Shown: positions 53,974-63,169, numbered from the stretch's first letter. The stretch is 64,000 nucleotides of DNA from Mycobacterium sp. OTB74 (GCF_029892685.1 NZ_JARXVD010000018.1:1-64000); one strand, 5' to 3'. Numbers and translations: made by a program. Notes: a model not told the origin generated them from the letters alone.

Positions 53974-54345
53974 ATGAGCCCGACGCCGACGGTGCTGGTG
54001 CACCTCTGCAGTGCCGACGATTGGCGCGATGCTTTGGCCGTCGGCGAACGTCGCCCGGATTCTCTGGATGATGTTGGATTCGTTCATCTTTCGGCTCCGC
54101 AGCAAGTGCACCTGCCCGCAAACCGGCTGTACGCCGGACGTCGGGACCTGGTGCTGTTGGTGTGCGATCCGGCGTTGCTTGAGGCGCCTGTTCGCTGGGA
54201 GCCTGGGGTACCCGACGATTCCGCGGCCATGCTGTTCCCGCATTTGTACGGTGCCCTGCCTGTTTCGGCCGTGAGAAATATCACCGCATATCTGCCGGGT
54301 GCGGACGGTCGGTTTGCTGAGCTGCCGGCTGACTTCGGGGCCTGA
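53974..54345 (+). CDS. DUF952-family protein
   Basis: 123 aa. HLCSADDWRDALA, FVHLSAPQQVHLPANRLY and FPHLYGALPVSAV are the DUF952 signature; the fold is related to glutathione-binding-like proteins, biochemical role unknown. Starts at ATG 53974. Corresponds by position to Rv2705c. Confidence 0.85.
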   Translation: MSPTPTVLVHLCSADDWRDALAVGERRPDSLDDVGFVHLSAPQQVHLPANRLYAGRRDLVLLVCDPALLEAPVRWEPGVPDDSAAMLFPHLYGALPVSAVRNITAYLPGADGRFAELPADFGA

Positions 54346-54403
54346 ATGGCATCGCGACGGGCTCTGGCGGAACGCCACCCTTAGTGCATAACGCAGCGAA
54401 AAG

Positions 54404-54441
54404 CCAGTCAATATTCTGTGAATATACTTTCCACTGACTGG
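54404..54441. promoter_or_regulatory. Nested inverted repeats upstream of the histidine-phosphatase gene
   Basis: Outer dyad CCAGTCA (54404-54410) with TGACTGG (54435-54441); inner dyad ATATTC (54411-54416), three bases, GAATAT (54420-54425). AT-rich for this genome. Could be an operator or part of the promoter; no known consensus. Confidence 0.4.
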
Positions 54442-54512
54442 GAAGGTTACCTGGATCACAGCAAATCGGCTGACACCATCACGCGCGTAAATACTCCGGA
54501 GATGGTGAGGGC

Positions 54513-56057
54513 ATGTTCAACCACGTACAGAATGGCAGCGCGGTCGGTTCACGGCGTCGGCGCTCCACGAAATGGAAGGGCCTTGGGGTTGCACTGACCG
54601 CCGGTGCCTTCTTTGTCATGTCGGCCCTGCCCGCCTGGGCCGCCGAGATGATGACGATGACGTTTGTGCGTCACGGTCAGTCCTACGGCAACTTGTCAGG
54701 GTTCATCGATACCTCGACGCCGGGTCCGGTGCTGACCCCGCTGGGTCAGCAACAGGCACGGAACATCGTCAGCGTCCTGGGCGACAACAACTACGACGCC
54801 ATCTTCGCCTCGACCATGGTGCGCACCCAGCAGACGGCAACGCCTATGTCCCAGTACCTCGGTCTGCCCATTCAGGTTCTTCCGGGCCTGCAGGAGATCG
54901 AGGCCGGCAACTACGAAGGCACCCCGGAGGCAAACTCTCTCCAGGGCTACTTGGTCGCTCCGATCCAGTGGCTGACCGGTCAGGGGCAGGGCATCAACGC
55001 CCGGATCCCCGGGTCCATCGATGGCAATGAGTTCGAGTCTCGGGTCAACGGTGCGCTGCAGACCATCTATGACAACGGCGATCGCAACCCGATCGTGTTC
55101 TCGCACGGCGGCACCATCATGTTCTGGACCATGATGAACGTCGACAATCTGAGCCTGAGCGACAAGCTCGCGCTATTCGCCACCCATCCGTTGACCAATA
55201 CCAGCTACGTGGTGGTCGCGGGCAACCCCGAAGATGGCTGGACGCTGGTCAACTGGGACGGCAAGCAGATCTCCCCGGAGAAGACGTTCGGTGCAGTGGT
55301 GGAGATGCAGGTCCGCACGTTGAGCCGGCAGTTGGCCGCCGCCGGTCATCAGGTGACTGATGCGCTGGCCACCGGTGACCTGACCCAGATTGCGACGGCT
55401 ATCAACCACAGCGTTGCCGATGCGTCGTTCTCGTTCACCAAATTCAATCGGGCCGTGAACGCCGAGGTCATCAAGCAGGTCAACGAGGCCGTTGACAACA
55501 TCAAGACCGCGCTGACGCCGAAGACCGCAGACGCGACTTCGCCGGCCGCCACCTCGTCGATCAGTGCCGCGGCGACCCAGGTGAGTGCCGCAGCGGCTCC
55601 GGCCACCAGCATGCTCAAGCTATTGAGCGCTCCGGTCGCGGCAGCGCAGACGCCGTCCGATTCTGCCGGCACCGTGAAGTCTCAAATGCAGGAACAGGTC
55701 TCCGAAGTCGCGACCAAGGTTGAGAAGACGAAGACTGACCTGACCAAGGCCGTCGAGACCACTGTGGACGCGACCAAGGTTGACGCGGCCAACACTGACA
55801 CGGCAACGGCTGATGCGGCCAAGGCTGACGCGACCAAGAGTGCAAAGGCCAACGGCGACAAGGCGAACGCCACCCGTCAGCAGTTACGCAAGGCCGTGCA
55901 GGGGGCTGCCGATCGTGTTGCCGCGGCGACCAAATCGGCCGACTCCGGTGCAAGCATCACGAAGAAGTCGCAGAACTCCGGTACCTCGAGCCCGGCTGGC
56001 AAGCGGGCCGGCAAGGCTGCGGCGCATGCTGCTGCTGGTGCCGGAAGTGCCAGCTGA
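54513..56057 (+). CDS. Secreted histidine-phosphatase-family protein with Ala/Lys/Thr-rich tail
   Basis: 514 aa. Signal peptide with cleavage near AWA-AE (43/44). Phosphatase domain at about 46-270: FVRHGQSYGN with Arg53 and phospho-acceptor His54, and the second His in VFSHGGTIMF. The C-terminal 200 residues are low-complexity coiled-coil-like sequence (TKVEKTKTDLTKAVETTVDATK; KADATKSAKANGDKANATRQ), histone-like in its Lys/Ala content. Function: exported phosphomonoesterase; the tail may bind wall polymer or DNA (inference). Confidence 0.83.
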   Translation: MFNHVQNGSAVGSRRRRSTKWKGLGVALTAGAFFVMSALPAWAAEMMTMTFVRHGQSYGNLSGFIDTSTPGPVLTPLGQQQARNIVSVLGDNNYDAIFASTMVRTQQTATPMSQYLGLPIQVLPGLQEIEAGNYEGTPEANSLQGYLVAPIQWLTGQGQGINARIPGSIDGNEFESRVNGALQTIYDNGDRNPIVFSHGGTIMFWTMMNVDNLSLSDKLALFATHPLTNTSYVVVAGNPEDGWTLVNWDGKQISPEKTFGAVVEMQVRTLSRQLAAAGHQVTDALATGDLTQIATAINHSVADASFSFTKFNRAVNAEVIKQVNEAVDNIKTALTPKTADATSPAATSSISAAATQVSAAAAPATSMLKLLSAPVAAAQTPSDSAGTVKSQMQEQVSEVATKVEKTKTDLTKAVETTVDATKVDAANTDTATADAAKADATKSAKANGDKANATRQQLRKAVQGAADRVAAATKSADSGASITKKSQNSGTSSPAGKRAGKAAAHAAAGAGSAS

Positions 56058-56079
56058 CAATTCGCGGTCAACGCAAGCG

Positions 56080-56112
56080 AATCGGCCCCCGTCGGATTGA
56101 TGGGGGCCGATT
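56080..56112 (+). terminator. Intrinsic terminator after the histidine-phosphatase gene
   Basis: AATCGGCCCCC (56080-56090) and GGGGGCCGATT (56102-56112), then TT. Also serves the convergent RidA gene. Confidence 0.8.
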
Positions 56113-56114
56113 TG

Positions 56115-56489
56115 TCATCGGCCGGGTAGGTAGGCGTCGACTTCGATTTCGATCAGTAGGTCCGGTGCGATCAATGCCGAGACCTCGACCATCGTGGCTG
56201 CGGGGCGGATATCACCGAACACCTCTGCGTGCACTGCACCCAGGTCGCGCCATTGGCTGATGTCGGTGACGTACATCCGGGTGCGGATCACATCGGACAT
56301 TTCCGCCCCGGCCTGGCGCAGCGCAATTTCGATGCGCCGCAATGCTTCCCGCGCCTGCTCTGCCATGGTGTCGCCCGGTGCGGTGGTGCCGGAGACCGCG
56401 ATCAGGGGGCCGATCCGGACCGCACGGGCATACCCCACCTGGTCTTCGAATGGTGACTCCGAGGACACCGTGATTCGGGAATCGCACAT
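56115..56489 (-). CDS. RidA-family protein
   Basis: 124 aa. The YjgF/YER057c/UK114 fold: VGYARAVRIGPLIAVSGTTAPG, then DVIRTRMYVTDI with the conserved Arg, and MVEVSALIAPDLLIEIEVDAYLP. RidA proteins deaminate reactive enamine/imine intermediates. ATG 56489 has GGAGGAGACC. Next to a LysR regulator, but on the same strand and after it. Confidence 0.87.
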   Translation of the reverse strand: MCDSRITVSSESPFEDQVGYARAVRIGPLIAVSGTTAPGDTMAEQAREALRRIEIALRQAGAEMSDVIRTRMYVTDISQWRDLGAVHAEVFGDIRPAATMVEVSALIAPDLLIEIEVDAYLPGR

Positions 56490-56587
56490 GATGGTCTCCT
56501 CCGAAGTTCGGTCGCGGCACCCGGGTCCGGGAAACCCTGAAGTGCCACCGAAGTTGTTCTGGCGCTGGGGCAGTCGCAATCTACCGG

Positions 56588-57502
56588 TCAGTGCGGTCGA
56601 TGTGGATCCGAAGCGGGCAGCCAGGTTTCCGGGTCGGCCGGCAGCGCGGTGACGTCATGGGTCAGCGCGTCGATCACCGCGTGCAGTGTTGTGTTGTCGT
56701 CATCGCGCCGCCAGACCAGCGACCATGTCCACAGTGGCATTGGCGCGATAATCTCGCGCTGGATCAGATCACCCGGTAGCGCGGCCGTCTGGCCTTTCGG
56801 ATTGTTCAACACCGGAACGCGCAGCCGGCGTACATGCTCGAAGAACGCTGGGCCTGTGACTCCGCCGTCGTCGACGCGAATCAGCTTGGCACCCGTCTCG
56901 GCGGCGAACTGTTCGCCGTAGCGGTTCCAGGACGACCAACTACCGATATCGGCATCGATCAGTACGACAGTGTCCTGGGCGGCGACCGGCGTCGGGTCAC
57001 CTCCCGTGCACAGCGCATACAGTCGATCGACGCCGATCAGTCGCGCATCGAGTTCCAGGGAGTCCAGGTCGTCCTGCAGTACCCAGCAGATCGCCAGGTC
57101 GAGGCTGTTGTCGGCGACTCGAGCGGCATGGGCGTGGGACGGCATGATCCAGGTGTCGACGTGCAGTTGGGCCACGCCGGCACAGCGTTCGGCAAGGTCT
57201 TTCGGGCGCCAGTTGACGTAGCCGATCCTGATGGGCTCGGATCGGGCCAATCCCTGTGCACGCCTTCGTAATTCGTCCGACTGCTCGACCAGCGCACGGA
57301 CGTGGGGCAGCAGTGCGGCACCTGCCGCGGTCAGTGTGACGGTACGGCGGTCGCGGTCGAATAGGCGCACCTTCAAGTCGCGCTCGAGCACCTTGATCTG
57401 CTGGGACAGCGACGGGCCGGCAATGTGCAGACGATCGGCCGCGCGGCTGAAATTGAGTTCCTCGGCCACAGTCATGAAGTACCGCAGCTGCCGAAGCTCC
57501 AT
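56588..57502 (-). CDS. LysR-family transcriptional regulator
   Basis: 304 aa. N-terminal HTH MELRQLRYFMTVAEELNFSRAADRLHIAGPSLSQQIKVLE (about 1-40; motif ends at residue 60) and a C-terminal periplasmic-binding-like effector domain. Divergent from the SDR gene, which it probably controls through the dyad at 57581-57601. Effector unknown. Confidence 0.88.
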   Translation of the reverse strand: MELRQLRYFMTVAEELNFSRAADRLHIAGPSLSQQIKVLERDLKVRLFDRDRRTVTLTAAGAALLPHVRALVEQSDELRRRAQGLARSEPIRIGYVNWRPKDLAERCAGVAQLHVDTWIMPSHAHAARVADNSLDLAICWVLQDDLDSLELDARLIGVDRLYALCTGGDPTPVAAQDTVVLIDADIGSWSSWNRYGEQFAAETGAKLIRVDDGGVTGPAFFEHVRRLRVPVLNNPKGQTAALPGDLIQREIIAPMPLWTWSLVWRRDDDNTTLHAVIDALTHDVTALPADPETWLPASDPHRPH

Positions 57503-57580
57503 TCGGCCAGCCTAAGCCAGTGCGAGGCGATGCCTATCAACAAGGAGCAAGAAAGTTGCACCGACGTGAAGTATGCGGCG

Positions 57581-57601
57581 ATGTCACTGCGTTGATGACA
57601 T
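57581..57601. promoter_or_regulatory. Candidate LysR-type operator
   Basis: ATGTCA (57581-57586), nine bases, TGACAT (57596-57601), in the middle of the LysR/SDR divergent region. Spacing fits a T-N11-A-like interrupted dyad only loosely. Confidence 0.4.
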
Positions 57602-57652
57602 ACGAACACCCCAACCGTCCGTACAGATGTTCCCGATCAAAGGATTTGAACA

Positions 57653-58363
57653 ATGAACACTCAACCTGTTGCAGTGATCACCGGTGCCTCGCAGGGTATC
57701 GGCGCCGGCCTGGTCGAGGGCTACCGGAAGCTGGGCTACGCCGTGGTGGCCAATTCGCGGACCATCGATCAAAGCGACGATCCCATGGTGTTGGCCATTC
57801 GCGGCGATATCGCCGAGCCGGGCCTAGGCCAGCGTCTTGCTGACGCGGCCCTGGAGCGGTTCGGGCGGATCGACACGGTGGTCAACAACGCGGGCATCTT
57901 CATCGCCAAGCCGTTCACCGACTACACCGATGAGGATTTCGCCGCGATCGCCGGAGTCAATCTGCGTGGCTTCTTCGAGCTGACGCGCGCAGCGGTGACC
58001 GCGATGCTGGCCGAAGGGCAAGGCGGCCACGTGGTCAACATCTCCACCAGCCTGGTCGACCACGCACTGTCCTCCGTGCCTTCGGCGCTGGCATCGCTGA
58101 CCAAGGGCGGTCTGAATGCGGTCACCAAGTCGCTGGCCATCGAATTTGCGCAGCGCGGTATCCGGTCGAATGCCGTTGCGTTGGGCATCATTCAGACGCC
58201 GATGCACGATCCGTCGACTTACGAGGCCTTGGCGCAACTGCACCCGGTCGGACATATGGGCAGTGTCGACGATGTCGTCGACGCGGTGCTGTATTTGGAG
58301 AACGCACGTTTCGTCACCGGCGAGGTTCTGCATCTGGACGGTGGTCAAAGTGCCGGACACTGA
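57653..58363 (+). CDS. SDR-family protein with atypical active site
   Basis: 236 aa. Rossmann motif TGASQGIGAG (10-19) and NNAG (78-81) show NAD(P) binding. At the usual YxxxK site the sequence is SALASLTKGG: Lys151 is kept but Ala147 replaces the catalytic Tyr. The following GIIQTPM segment is normal. Either the subfamily uses another acid or the reaction differs. A SnoaL-like gene follows 4 bp downstream in the same operon; the LysR gene is divergent. Confidence 0.83.
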   Translation: MNTQPVAVITGASQGIGAGLVEGYRKLGYAVVANSRTIDQSDDPMVLAIRGDIAEPGLGQRLADAALERFGRIDTVVNNAGIFIAKPFTDYTDEDFAAIAGVNLRGFFELTRAAVTAMLAEGQGGHVVNISTSLVDHALSSVPSALASLTKGGLNAVTKSLAIEFAQRGIRSNAVALGIIQTPMHDPSTYEALAQLHPVGHMGSVDDVVDAVLYLENARFVTGEVLHLDGGQSAGH

Positions 58364-58367
58364 CATC

Positions 58368-58720
58368 GTGAAGGACGCCATGAAGGGCGTCCTGGACGCT
58401 TGGAAGGCGGCCATCGACGCGCAGCAGCCTACCCAATTGTGGGACGTGTTCACCGAGGGCGCCATCTTTCAGGGGCTGCGACCGTATAGCGTCGGCCGCC
58501 AAGGGGTTCTCGACTATTACGCCAGCCAGTCGCCCGGGATGACAGTGGAGTACGAAATTCTCCAAGCCGTGTGTTGTCGCCCCATCGGACGCTCGGATAT
58601 GTCCGTGCCGACTTCGACTTCCCGGATCGCCCGACAGTCAGGGCATTCCTCGGCGTGGTGATCGAGCGGACCACCGAGCGCTGGCAGATCGCGTACTACC
58701 AGGCTTCCAAGCTCGACTGA
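58368..58720 (+). pseudogene. SnoaL-like (NTF2-fold) gene with a frameshift
   Basis: From GTG 58368 the frame gives VKDAMKGVLDAWKAAIDAQQ, then WDVFTEGAIFQGLRPYSVGRQGVLDYY, typical of the SnoaL-like polyketide-cyclase fold. After MTVEYEILQAVC (about 58575) homology continues in the next frame: GYVRADFDFPDRPTV, and GVVIERTTERWQIAYYQ to a stop at 58720. One deleted base would explain it. Joined, the parts give a normal-length protein of about 117 aa. Either a real recent mutation or a sequencing error. Co-transcribed with the SDR. Confidence 0.75.
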
Positions 58721-58735
58721 CAACTTCATCAGGAC

Positions 58736-58770
58736 TGAGCGCCCCGGCGGACCTCCCGCCGGGGCGCTCA
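58736..58770. terminator. Bidirectional terminator between SnoaL-like and P450 genes
   Basis: Perfect 15-bp arms, TGAGCGCCCCGGCGG and its complement, five-base loop. The right arm includes the P450 stop codon. Confidence 0.85.
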
Positions 58771-59967
58771 GCGCAGTACCCGCACCGGGACGTTGTGCCA
58801 GCCGATGACGTTGGTCATGGCCACCCGCTGGAGCCCGTCCCGCCGGATCTCATAGCGCGGCATGAAGTCCAGCAGTCGGTCGAGTGCGGCAATGCTCTCC
58901 ATGCGGGCCAGCGCGGCGCCGAGGCAACTGTGCGTGCCGTAGCCGAGTCCGAGGTTCTGGGCCTGGCTGCGGTCGCGGGTGATGTCGAACGTGTCGGCGC
59001 CCGGGAAGGCGCGCTCGTCCCGGTTGGCTGCGCCGAGGCACAGCAGCACCGGGTTGCCGGACGGGATGGTTTCACCATGCAGCTCAACGTCTTTGAGCGT
59101 GTACCGAACCAGGTACTGAGCGGGCGCTTCCCAGCGCAATAGTTCCTCGACGGCTGCTGGGATCAGACTGCGATCGTCGTGCAGTTGTTGCCATTGATCC
59201 GGATGATCGGCGAACGTCACCACCGCATTGCCTACCAACTTGGTCACCGTCTCGGCCCCGGCGCCGCCGAGCATGGAGGCGAACGCGGTGATCTCTATGT
59301 CGTCCAGCTTGGTCATCTCGCCATCGCGTTCGAGCTCGACAGCGATCAGATCGCTGATCATGTCGTCCTGCGGCGCGGCCCGGCGGTCCTGAATGATGTT
59401 GTAGTACATCAGCCCGGTCTCAATGCTGGCCTGCAGGCCCGCCTCCGGCATCTCGACCTTGCCGTATTCGCGTTCGAGCGATTTATCCAGCAGCAGCCGG
59501 ACCTGCTGACGCAGTTCAGGTGGCACGCCGAGCATCTGGGTGATGACCTCGACCGGGAACAGTGCCGAAAAGTCTTGCACCACATCGAAATCGTCGGGAT
59601 TCGCCGCGGCAAGGAACCGGTTGATCTGCGTCATCACAGTCTGGCGCTGCCGCTCGATGGCCCGCGGCGTGAACACCTTGTTGACCAGGCTGCGCATCCG
59701 CCGGTGATCCGGCGGATCCATCATGATGATCAGCGGTGGCACGGGCTCGCCGGACTGCACCATCTGCAGATCGACACCGCGCGACGACGAAAACGTCTCG
59801 GTGTCCTTGAGCGCAGCGGAAACATCGGCGTGCCGTGTCAGCGCGTAGAAGTCATAAGTCGGGCTGTAGTAGACGGGTGCCTCGTCGCGCATCCGCCGGT
59901 AGGTGGCGTACGGCGCGTTGAAGTAGTCGTCTGAGAACGGGTCGAAAATTACCTGCGATGTGGTCAC
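58768..59967 (-). CDS. Cytochrome P450
   Basis: 399-aa soluble bacterial P450. I-helix oxygen-activation motif GGAGAET (234-240), ExxR Glu275-Arg278 (EELLR), heme loop LGYGTHSCLG with axial Cys348. Needs a ferredoxin and reductase, not encoded nearby. Substrate not readable; a steroid, terpenoid or fatty acid is likely for mycobacteria. Divergent from the DUF1214/sulfotransferase operon, sharing the region with a perfect dyad (60040-60060). Confidence 0.93.
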   Translation of the reverse strand: MTTSQVIFDPFSDDYFNAPYATYRRMRDEAPVYYSPTYDFYALTRHADVSAALKDTETFSSSRGVDLQMVQSGEPVPPLIIMMDPPDHRRMRSLVNKVFTPRAIERQRQTVMTQINRFLAAANPDDFDVVQDFSALFPVEVITQMLGVPPELRQQVRLLLDKSLEREYGKVEMPEAGLQASIETGLMYYNIIQDRRAAPQDDMISDLIAVELERDGEMTKLDDIEITAFASMLGGAGAETVTKLVGNAVVTFADHPDQWQQLHDDRSLIPAAVEELLRWEAPAQYLVRYTLKDVELHGETIPSGNPVLLCLGAANRDERAFPGADTFDITRDRSQAQNLGLGYGTHSCLGAALARMESIAALDRLLDFMPRYEIRRDGLQRVAMTNVIGWHNVPVRVLR

Positions 59968-60039
59968 TGAGACTCCCGAGCGGTCATCGTGTCGGACAGG
60001 GTTGACAGTAACTCCAACCTGCTGTGATAGTCAGCGATA

Positions 60040-60060
60040 TTCGAAAACATCATTTTCGAA
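60040..60060. promoter_or_regulatory. Operator-like palindrome between P450 and DUF1214 genes
   Basis: TTCGAAAA (60040-60047), five bases, TTTTCGAA (60053-60060): perfect 8-bp arms in an AT-rich patch. Placed to control both divergent promoters; the TetR gene two genes downstream is the obvious candidate regulator. Confidence 0.65.
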
Positions 60061-60087
60061 ATAGTGCGAACTCAGGGCGGAGCAGCA

Positions 60088-61329
60088 GTGACCGATGAGC
60101 AGTCGCCGCCGGCGTGGAAGAACCCGATGGCGTGGCTTCCGCAGTCGATTGCTGACGCCGCGCTCTCCGGCAGCGGACCGGACAACGACATGGGGCGCGC
60201 GTGGACACATCTGCAGGAGCGGCTGGCCGCGGCGGAACGACTGGTGGCCACAACGTCGGTCAACCGGAACGGCCGTGACAGTGCAGCCGGGATGCGCCAC
60301 CTGATGGTGTTGCTCGCGGTCGGCATCGACATGGCGCTGCGCGCGGAGCCCGACCCGATGCTGGCGGTCGTTCGCGCGAAGATGGACGACGTCGTCACAT
60401 GGGGCCTGGAGTGCCCGGACTGCGTGTACTTCAACGCCAATCTGGCCTCGGGCGAGACCTACCGACTGTTCGGTAACAGGGGGACGGCCCGCTATGTGGG
60501 GCTGCAGACCCTGGACGGCATGGCCACCACCGACAGTCGGCTGGTCGACGAACTCGAAACGGACGCCGACGGCAACTTCGAGGTGATCCTGTCGGCCGAT
60601 GAGCACCCCGGCAACTGGCTTCGACTGTCCGGCGATCGACCGGTGCTCACGGTGCGAAACTTCCTGTACGACTGGGATACTGAAACTCCCGCGACGCTTG
60701 ACATCGAGCGTATCGGCCAGGTGAGCACGCCGCCGGAGCATGAGGTCAACGCCGACGCTGTGGTCGCCAGTGCGCTGTATGCGTTGGGGGAGTTCGTCTA
60801 TGACAACTTGAAGTTCTTCCTCGACTTCGGAGCCATGGCACCCGCCAACGGTTTCCTCCCGCCGGCGGATATGAGTTCGATGGGTGCTGCGACCGAAAAT
60901 CGGCCCGTAATAGCGCGTTTCGAGCTCGGAAGCGACGAAGCGCTGGTGCTGGAGTTCGAGCCGCCCGTTGGCGCCTATTGGAGCGTCTCGCTCGGCAACC
61001 CGTGGCTGGAGACCATCAACTACGGCAGGCACCAGTCCAGCCTCAACGGACACCAGGCGGTCGTCGACGCCGACGGAATGGTCCGATTCGTGCTCTCGCC
61101 TCGCGATCCGGGGGTGGCGAACTGGCTCGACACCGCCGGGCACAGTAACGGGGCGGTGTTGCTGCGTTGTGTGCGAACAGAATCCGCTCCGGTCCCGAGC
61201 ACTCGGATCGTCAAGATAGACGAGGCGGTCGCGGCTCTGCCGCCGCACACCAGGATCACCTCGCCCGACGAACGCGCGCGCGTGATCGCGGCGCGCCGGC
61301 GCGCCGTTCACGAAAGGTTCTACCGATGA
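60088..61329 (+). CDS. DUF1214-type protein
   Basis: 413 aa. The C-terminal third has the DUF1214-like core: PPVGAYWSVSLGNPWLETINYG, then VVDADGMVRFVLSPRDPGVANWLDTAG. The N-terminal half is helical (LQERLAAAERLVATTSVN). No signal peptide. Starts at GTG 60088 with GGAG eight bases upstream; GTG 60064 is an alternative. Overlaps the sulfotransferase gene by 4 bp. Activity unknown; DUF1214 proteins often sit with lipid- or steroid-metabolism genes in actinobacteria. Confidence 0.72.
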   Translation: MTDEQSPPAWKNPMAWLPQSIADAALSGSGPDNDMGRAWTHLQERLAAAERLVATTSVNRNGRDSAAGMRHLMVLLAVGIDMALRAEPDPMLAVVRAKMDDVVTWGLECPDCVYFNANLASGETYRLFGNRGTARYVGLQTLDGMATTDSRLVDELETDADGNFEVILSADEHPGNWLRLSGDRPVLTVRNFLYDWDTETPATLDIERIGQVSTPPEHEVNADAVVASALYALGEFVYDNLKFFLDFGAMAPANGFLPPADMSSMGAATENRPVIARFELGSDEALVLEFEPPVGAYWSVSLGNPWLETINYGRHQSSLNGHQAVVDADGMVRFVLSPRDPGVANWLDTAGHSNGAVLLRCVRTESAPVPSTRIVKIDEAVAALPPHTRITSPDERARVIAARRRAVHERFYR

Positions 61330-62471
61330 CCATGGTTGCCGACGAACTCGAAGAGGGTGCACAGATCGCCACTGGGTTGGCCGACTTCGGATCCGACTAC
61401 TACCGGGAAGGTCTCGAGCGAACCGTTGACGGGCTGAACACCGAGGCCGAACTCAACGACATGGGCCGGGTGATCCAACATGCCACCATCAGTAACGCCC
61501 TGATCCAGCGACTCAAGATTGTCGAGACCTATAAGCAGCACCCCGAGATCGACGACGAAGTGATCGGCGGGCCTGTGGTCATCCTCGGATTGCCACGCAC
61601 CGGTACCACCGCGCTAGGGCAGCTCATCGCCAACGACCCGCAATTCCGCTCGTTGCGGACCTGGGAATCGCAGGCGCCGACACCGCCGCCAGAGGCGGCA
61701 ACCCAGCATACCGACCCGCGGATCGCTGCGGCCGCCGAGGGTATCGCCATGATCAACACCATGTTTCCGGACTTCAACACCATGATGAGTTCGGATGCCG
61801 AGGCGGCGACTGAATGCCAAGACCTCATGGGAATGAGCTTTCGCACGTACCACTTCGATGGTGTCGTCCGAGTTCCCAGTTACACGGCGTGGTTGATGGA
61901 CACGGACATGCGCGAGACCTACACGTTCCATCGTCAGGTGCTCAAGTTGTTGCAGTGGCGCTGCAAACCGAACCTGTGGCACTTGCGTACACCGGTGCAC
62001 ATGTTCGCCATCGACGCCTTCGTCGAGGCCTATCCGAACGCCAAATTCCTGTGGAGCCACCGTGATCCGGTAAAAGTTCTCGGGTCGGTATGCAGTCTGA
62101 TCGGCTACGTGCGTAGCTGGAGTAGCGACCGCAGGGAACCCCATGAACTCGGCGCCGAACAGCTCGCGTGGTGGGCAAAGGGCGTCGGGCGCGCCATGGA
62201 GTTCCGAAAGAAGGTGGGCGACGACCGTTTTGTGGACGTTTCGTTCGCGGACCTGCAGCACGATTCGGTCAAGACCGTGGCCGATGCCTATGCCAAGCTG
62301 GGGCTGGAGTTGACCGATGCAGCGCGAAACAAGGTGCAGGCGTGGGCCGATGGGCACCAGCCCGGTCACCGCGGTACCCACGACTACGAACTTGCCGACT
62401 TCGGGCTCACCGAAGGACAGGTGCGCGAGGCGTTCTCCGAGTATCTCGCCGCCTACGACGCGAGTGCCTAG
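61326..62471 (+). CDS. Sulfotransferase-family protein
   Basis: 381 aa. PAPS 5'-phosphosulfate loop VVILGLPRTGTTALGQL (84-100) and a 3'-phosphate-binding segment AKFLWSHRDPVKVLGSVCSL. Mycobacteria carry many such genes, some acting on lipids. ATG 61326 overlaps the DUF1214 stop (ATGA). The acceptor is unknown. Followed at once by the TetR gene (TAGTG). Confidence 0.87.
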   Translation: MTMVADELEEGAQIATGLADFGSDYYREGLERTVDGLNTEAELNDMGRVIQHATISNALIQRLKIVETYKQHPEIDDEVIGGPVVILGLPRTGTTALGQLIANDPQFRSLRTWESQAPTPPPEAATQHTDPRIAAAAEGIAMINTMFPDFNTMMSSDAEAATECQDLMGMSFRTYHFDGVVRVPSYTAWLMDTDMRETYTFHRQVLKLLQWRCKPNLWHLRTPVHMFAIDAFVEAYPNAKFLWSHRDPVKVLGSVCSLIGYVRSWSSDRREPHELGAEQLAWWAKGVGRAMEFRKKVGDDRFVDVSFADLQHDSVKTVADAYAKLGLELTDAARNKVQAWADGHQPGHRGTHDYELADFGLTEGQVREAFSEYLAAYDASA

Positions 62472-63169
62472 TGGCGGCCGCTATGGACTCTGCATCAACG
62501 GCCGGACGCAAGCGCCTCGAGCCCGACCCGCGGGTCCGAGCCGTGATCCTGACTGCCGCGGCCCGCATCATCCGGGCCGAGGGGGTGCCGGCGTTGAGCG
62601 TCGCGGCAGTGCTGGAACGAACGAAGCTGGGCACCAGGGCCTTCTACCGCCATTTCGACTCCAAAGATCAACTGCTGGCAGCGGTATTCCTGGATATGGC
62701 CCGGCGCGAGGTACGTCGACTCCGCAAGCCCATGGAGCAGGCCTCCAATCCGGTCCGCGCTGTGATGGCGTGGATCGATGGGCGACTCGATCTCGTATTC
62801 GACGACCGGATCCGGCCGGACCTGCGCCGGGTGTCGTTGGAGGCACAGTCGCAGATGTTCGCCACACCGGAACTGGTCGCACCGGCCTACCGCGAGATGC
62901 TGCGTCCCCTCATCGAATACCTGGAGCGCGGAAAGGATCTGGGACTGTTCGACGACATCGACCCCGACAGCGAAGGCCGGTCGATCAACGGTGTCGTCTG
63001 GGCCAACGTCCAGAGCCAGTGGGCGATGGGCGACGGCGACCTTACCGAACTGCGCACCCGGGTGCAGCGGTTCTGTCTGCGCGGTCTGGGAGTCGCTGCA
63101 GAGACGATCGACGCGGCACTTGCCGAAGCGCCACGACCGGAACTGTTGAAGGACAACGCAACCCGTTAG
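62471..63169 (+). CDS. TetR-family transcriptional regulator
   Basis: 232 aa. N-terminal HTH AILTAAARIIRAEGV-type: VRAVILTAAARIIRAEGVPALSVAAVLERTKLGTRAFYRHFDSKDQLLAAVF spans about 22-73. All-helical ligand domain follows. GTG 62471 overlaps the previous stop; ATG 62483 is possible. Last regulatory gene of the operon, likely acting on 60040-60060. Confidence 0.87.
   Translation: MAAAMDSASTAGRKRLEPDPRVRAVILTAAARIIRAEGVPALSVAAVLERTKLGTRAFYRHFDSKDQLLAAVFLDMARREVRRLRKPMEQASNPVRAVMAWIDGRLDLVFDDRIRPDLRRVSLEAQSQMFATPELVAPAYREMLRPLIEYLERGKDLGLFDDIDPDSEGRSINGVVWANVQSQWAMGDGDLTELRTRVQRFCLRGLGVAAETIDAALAEAPRPELLKDNATR

Noticed and set aside
57571..57603. Longer GTATG...CATAC dyad around the LysR-region repeat
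   Set aside because: Its arms are not in register with the ATGTCA/TGACAT dyad, so it is probably chance.
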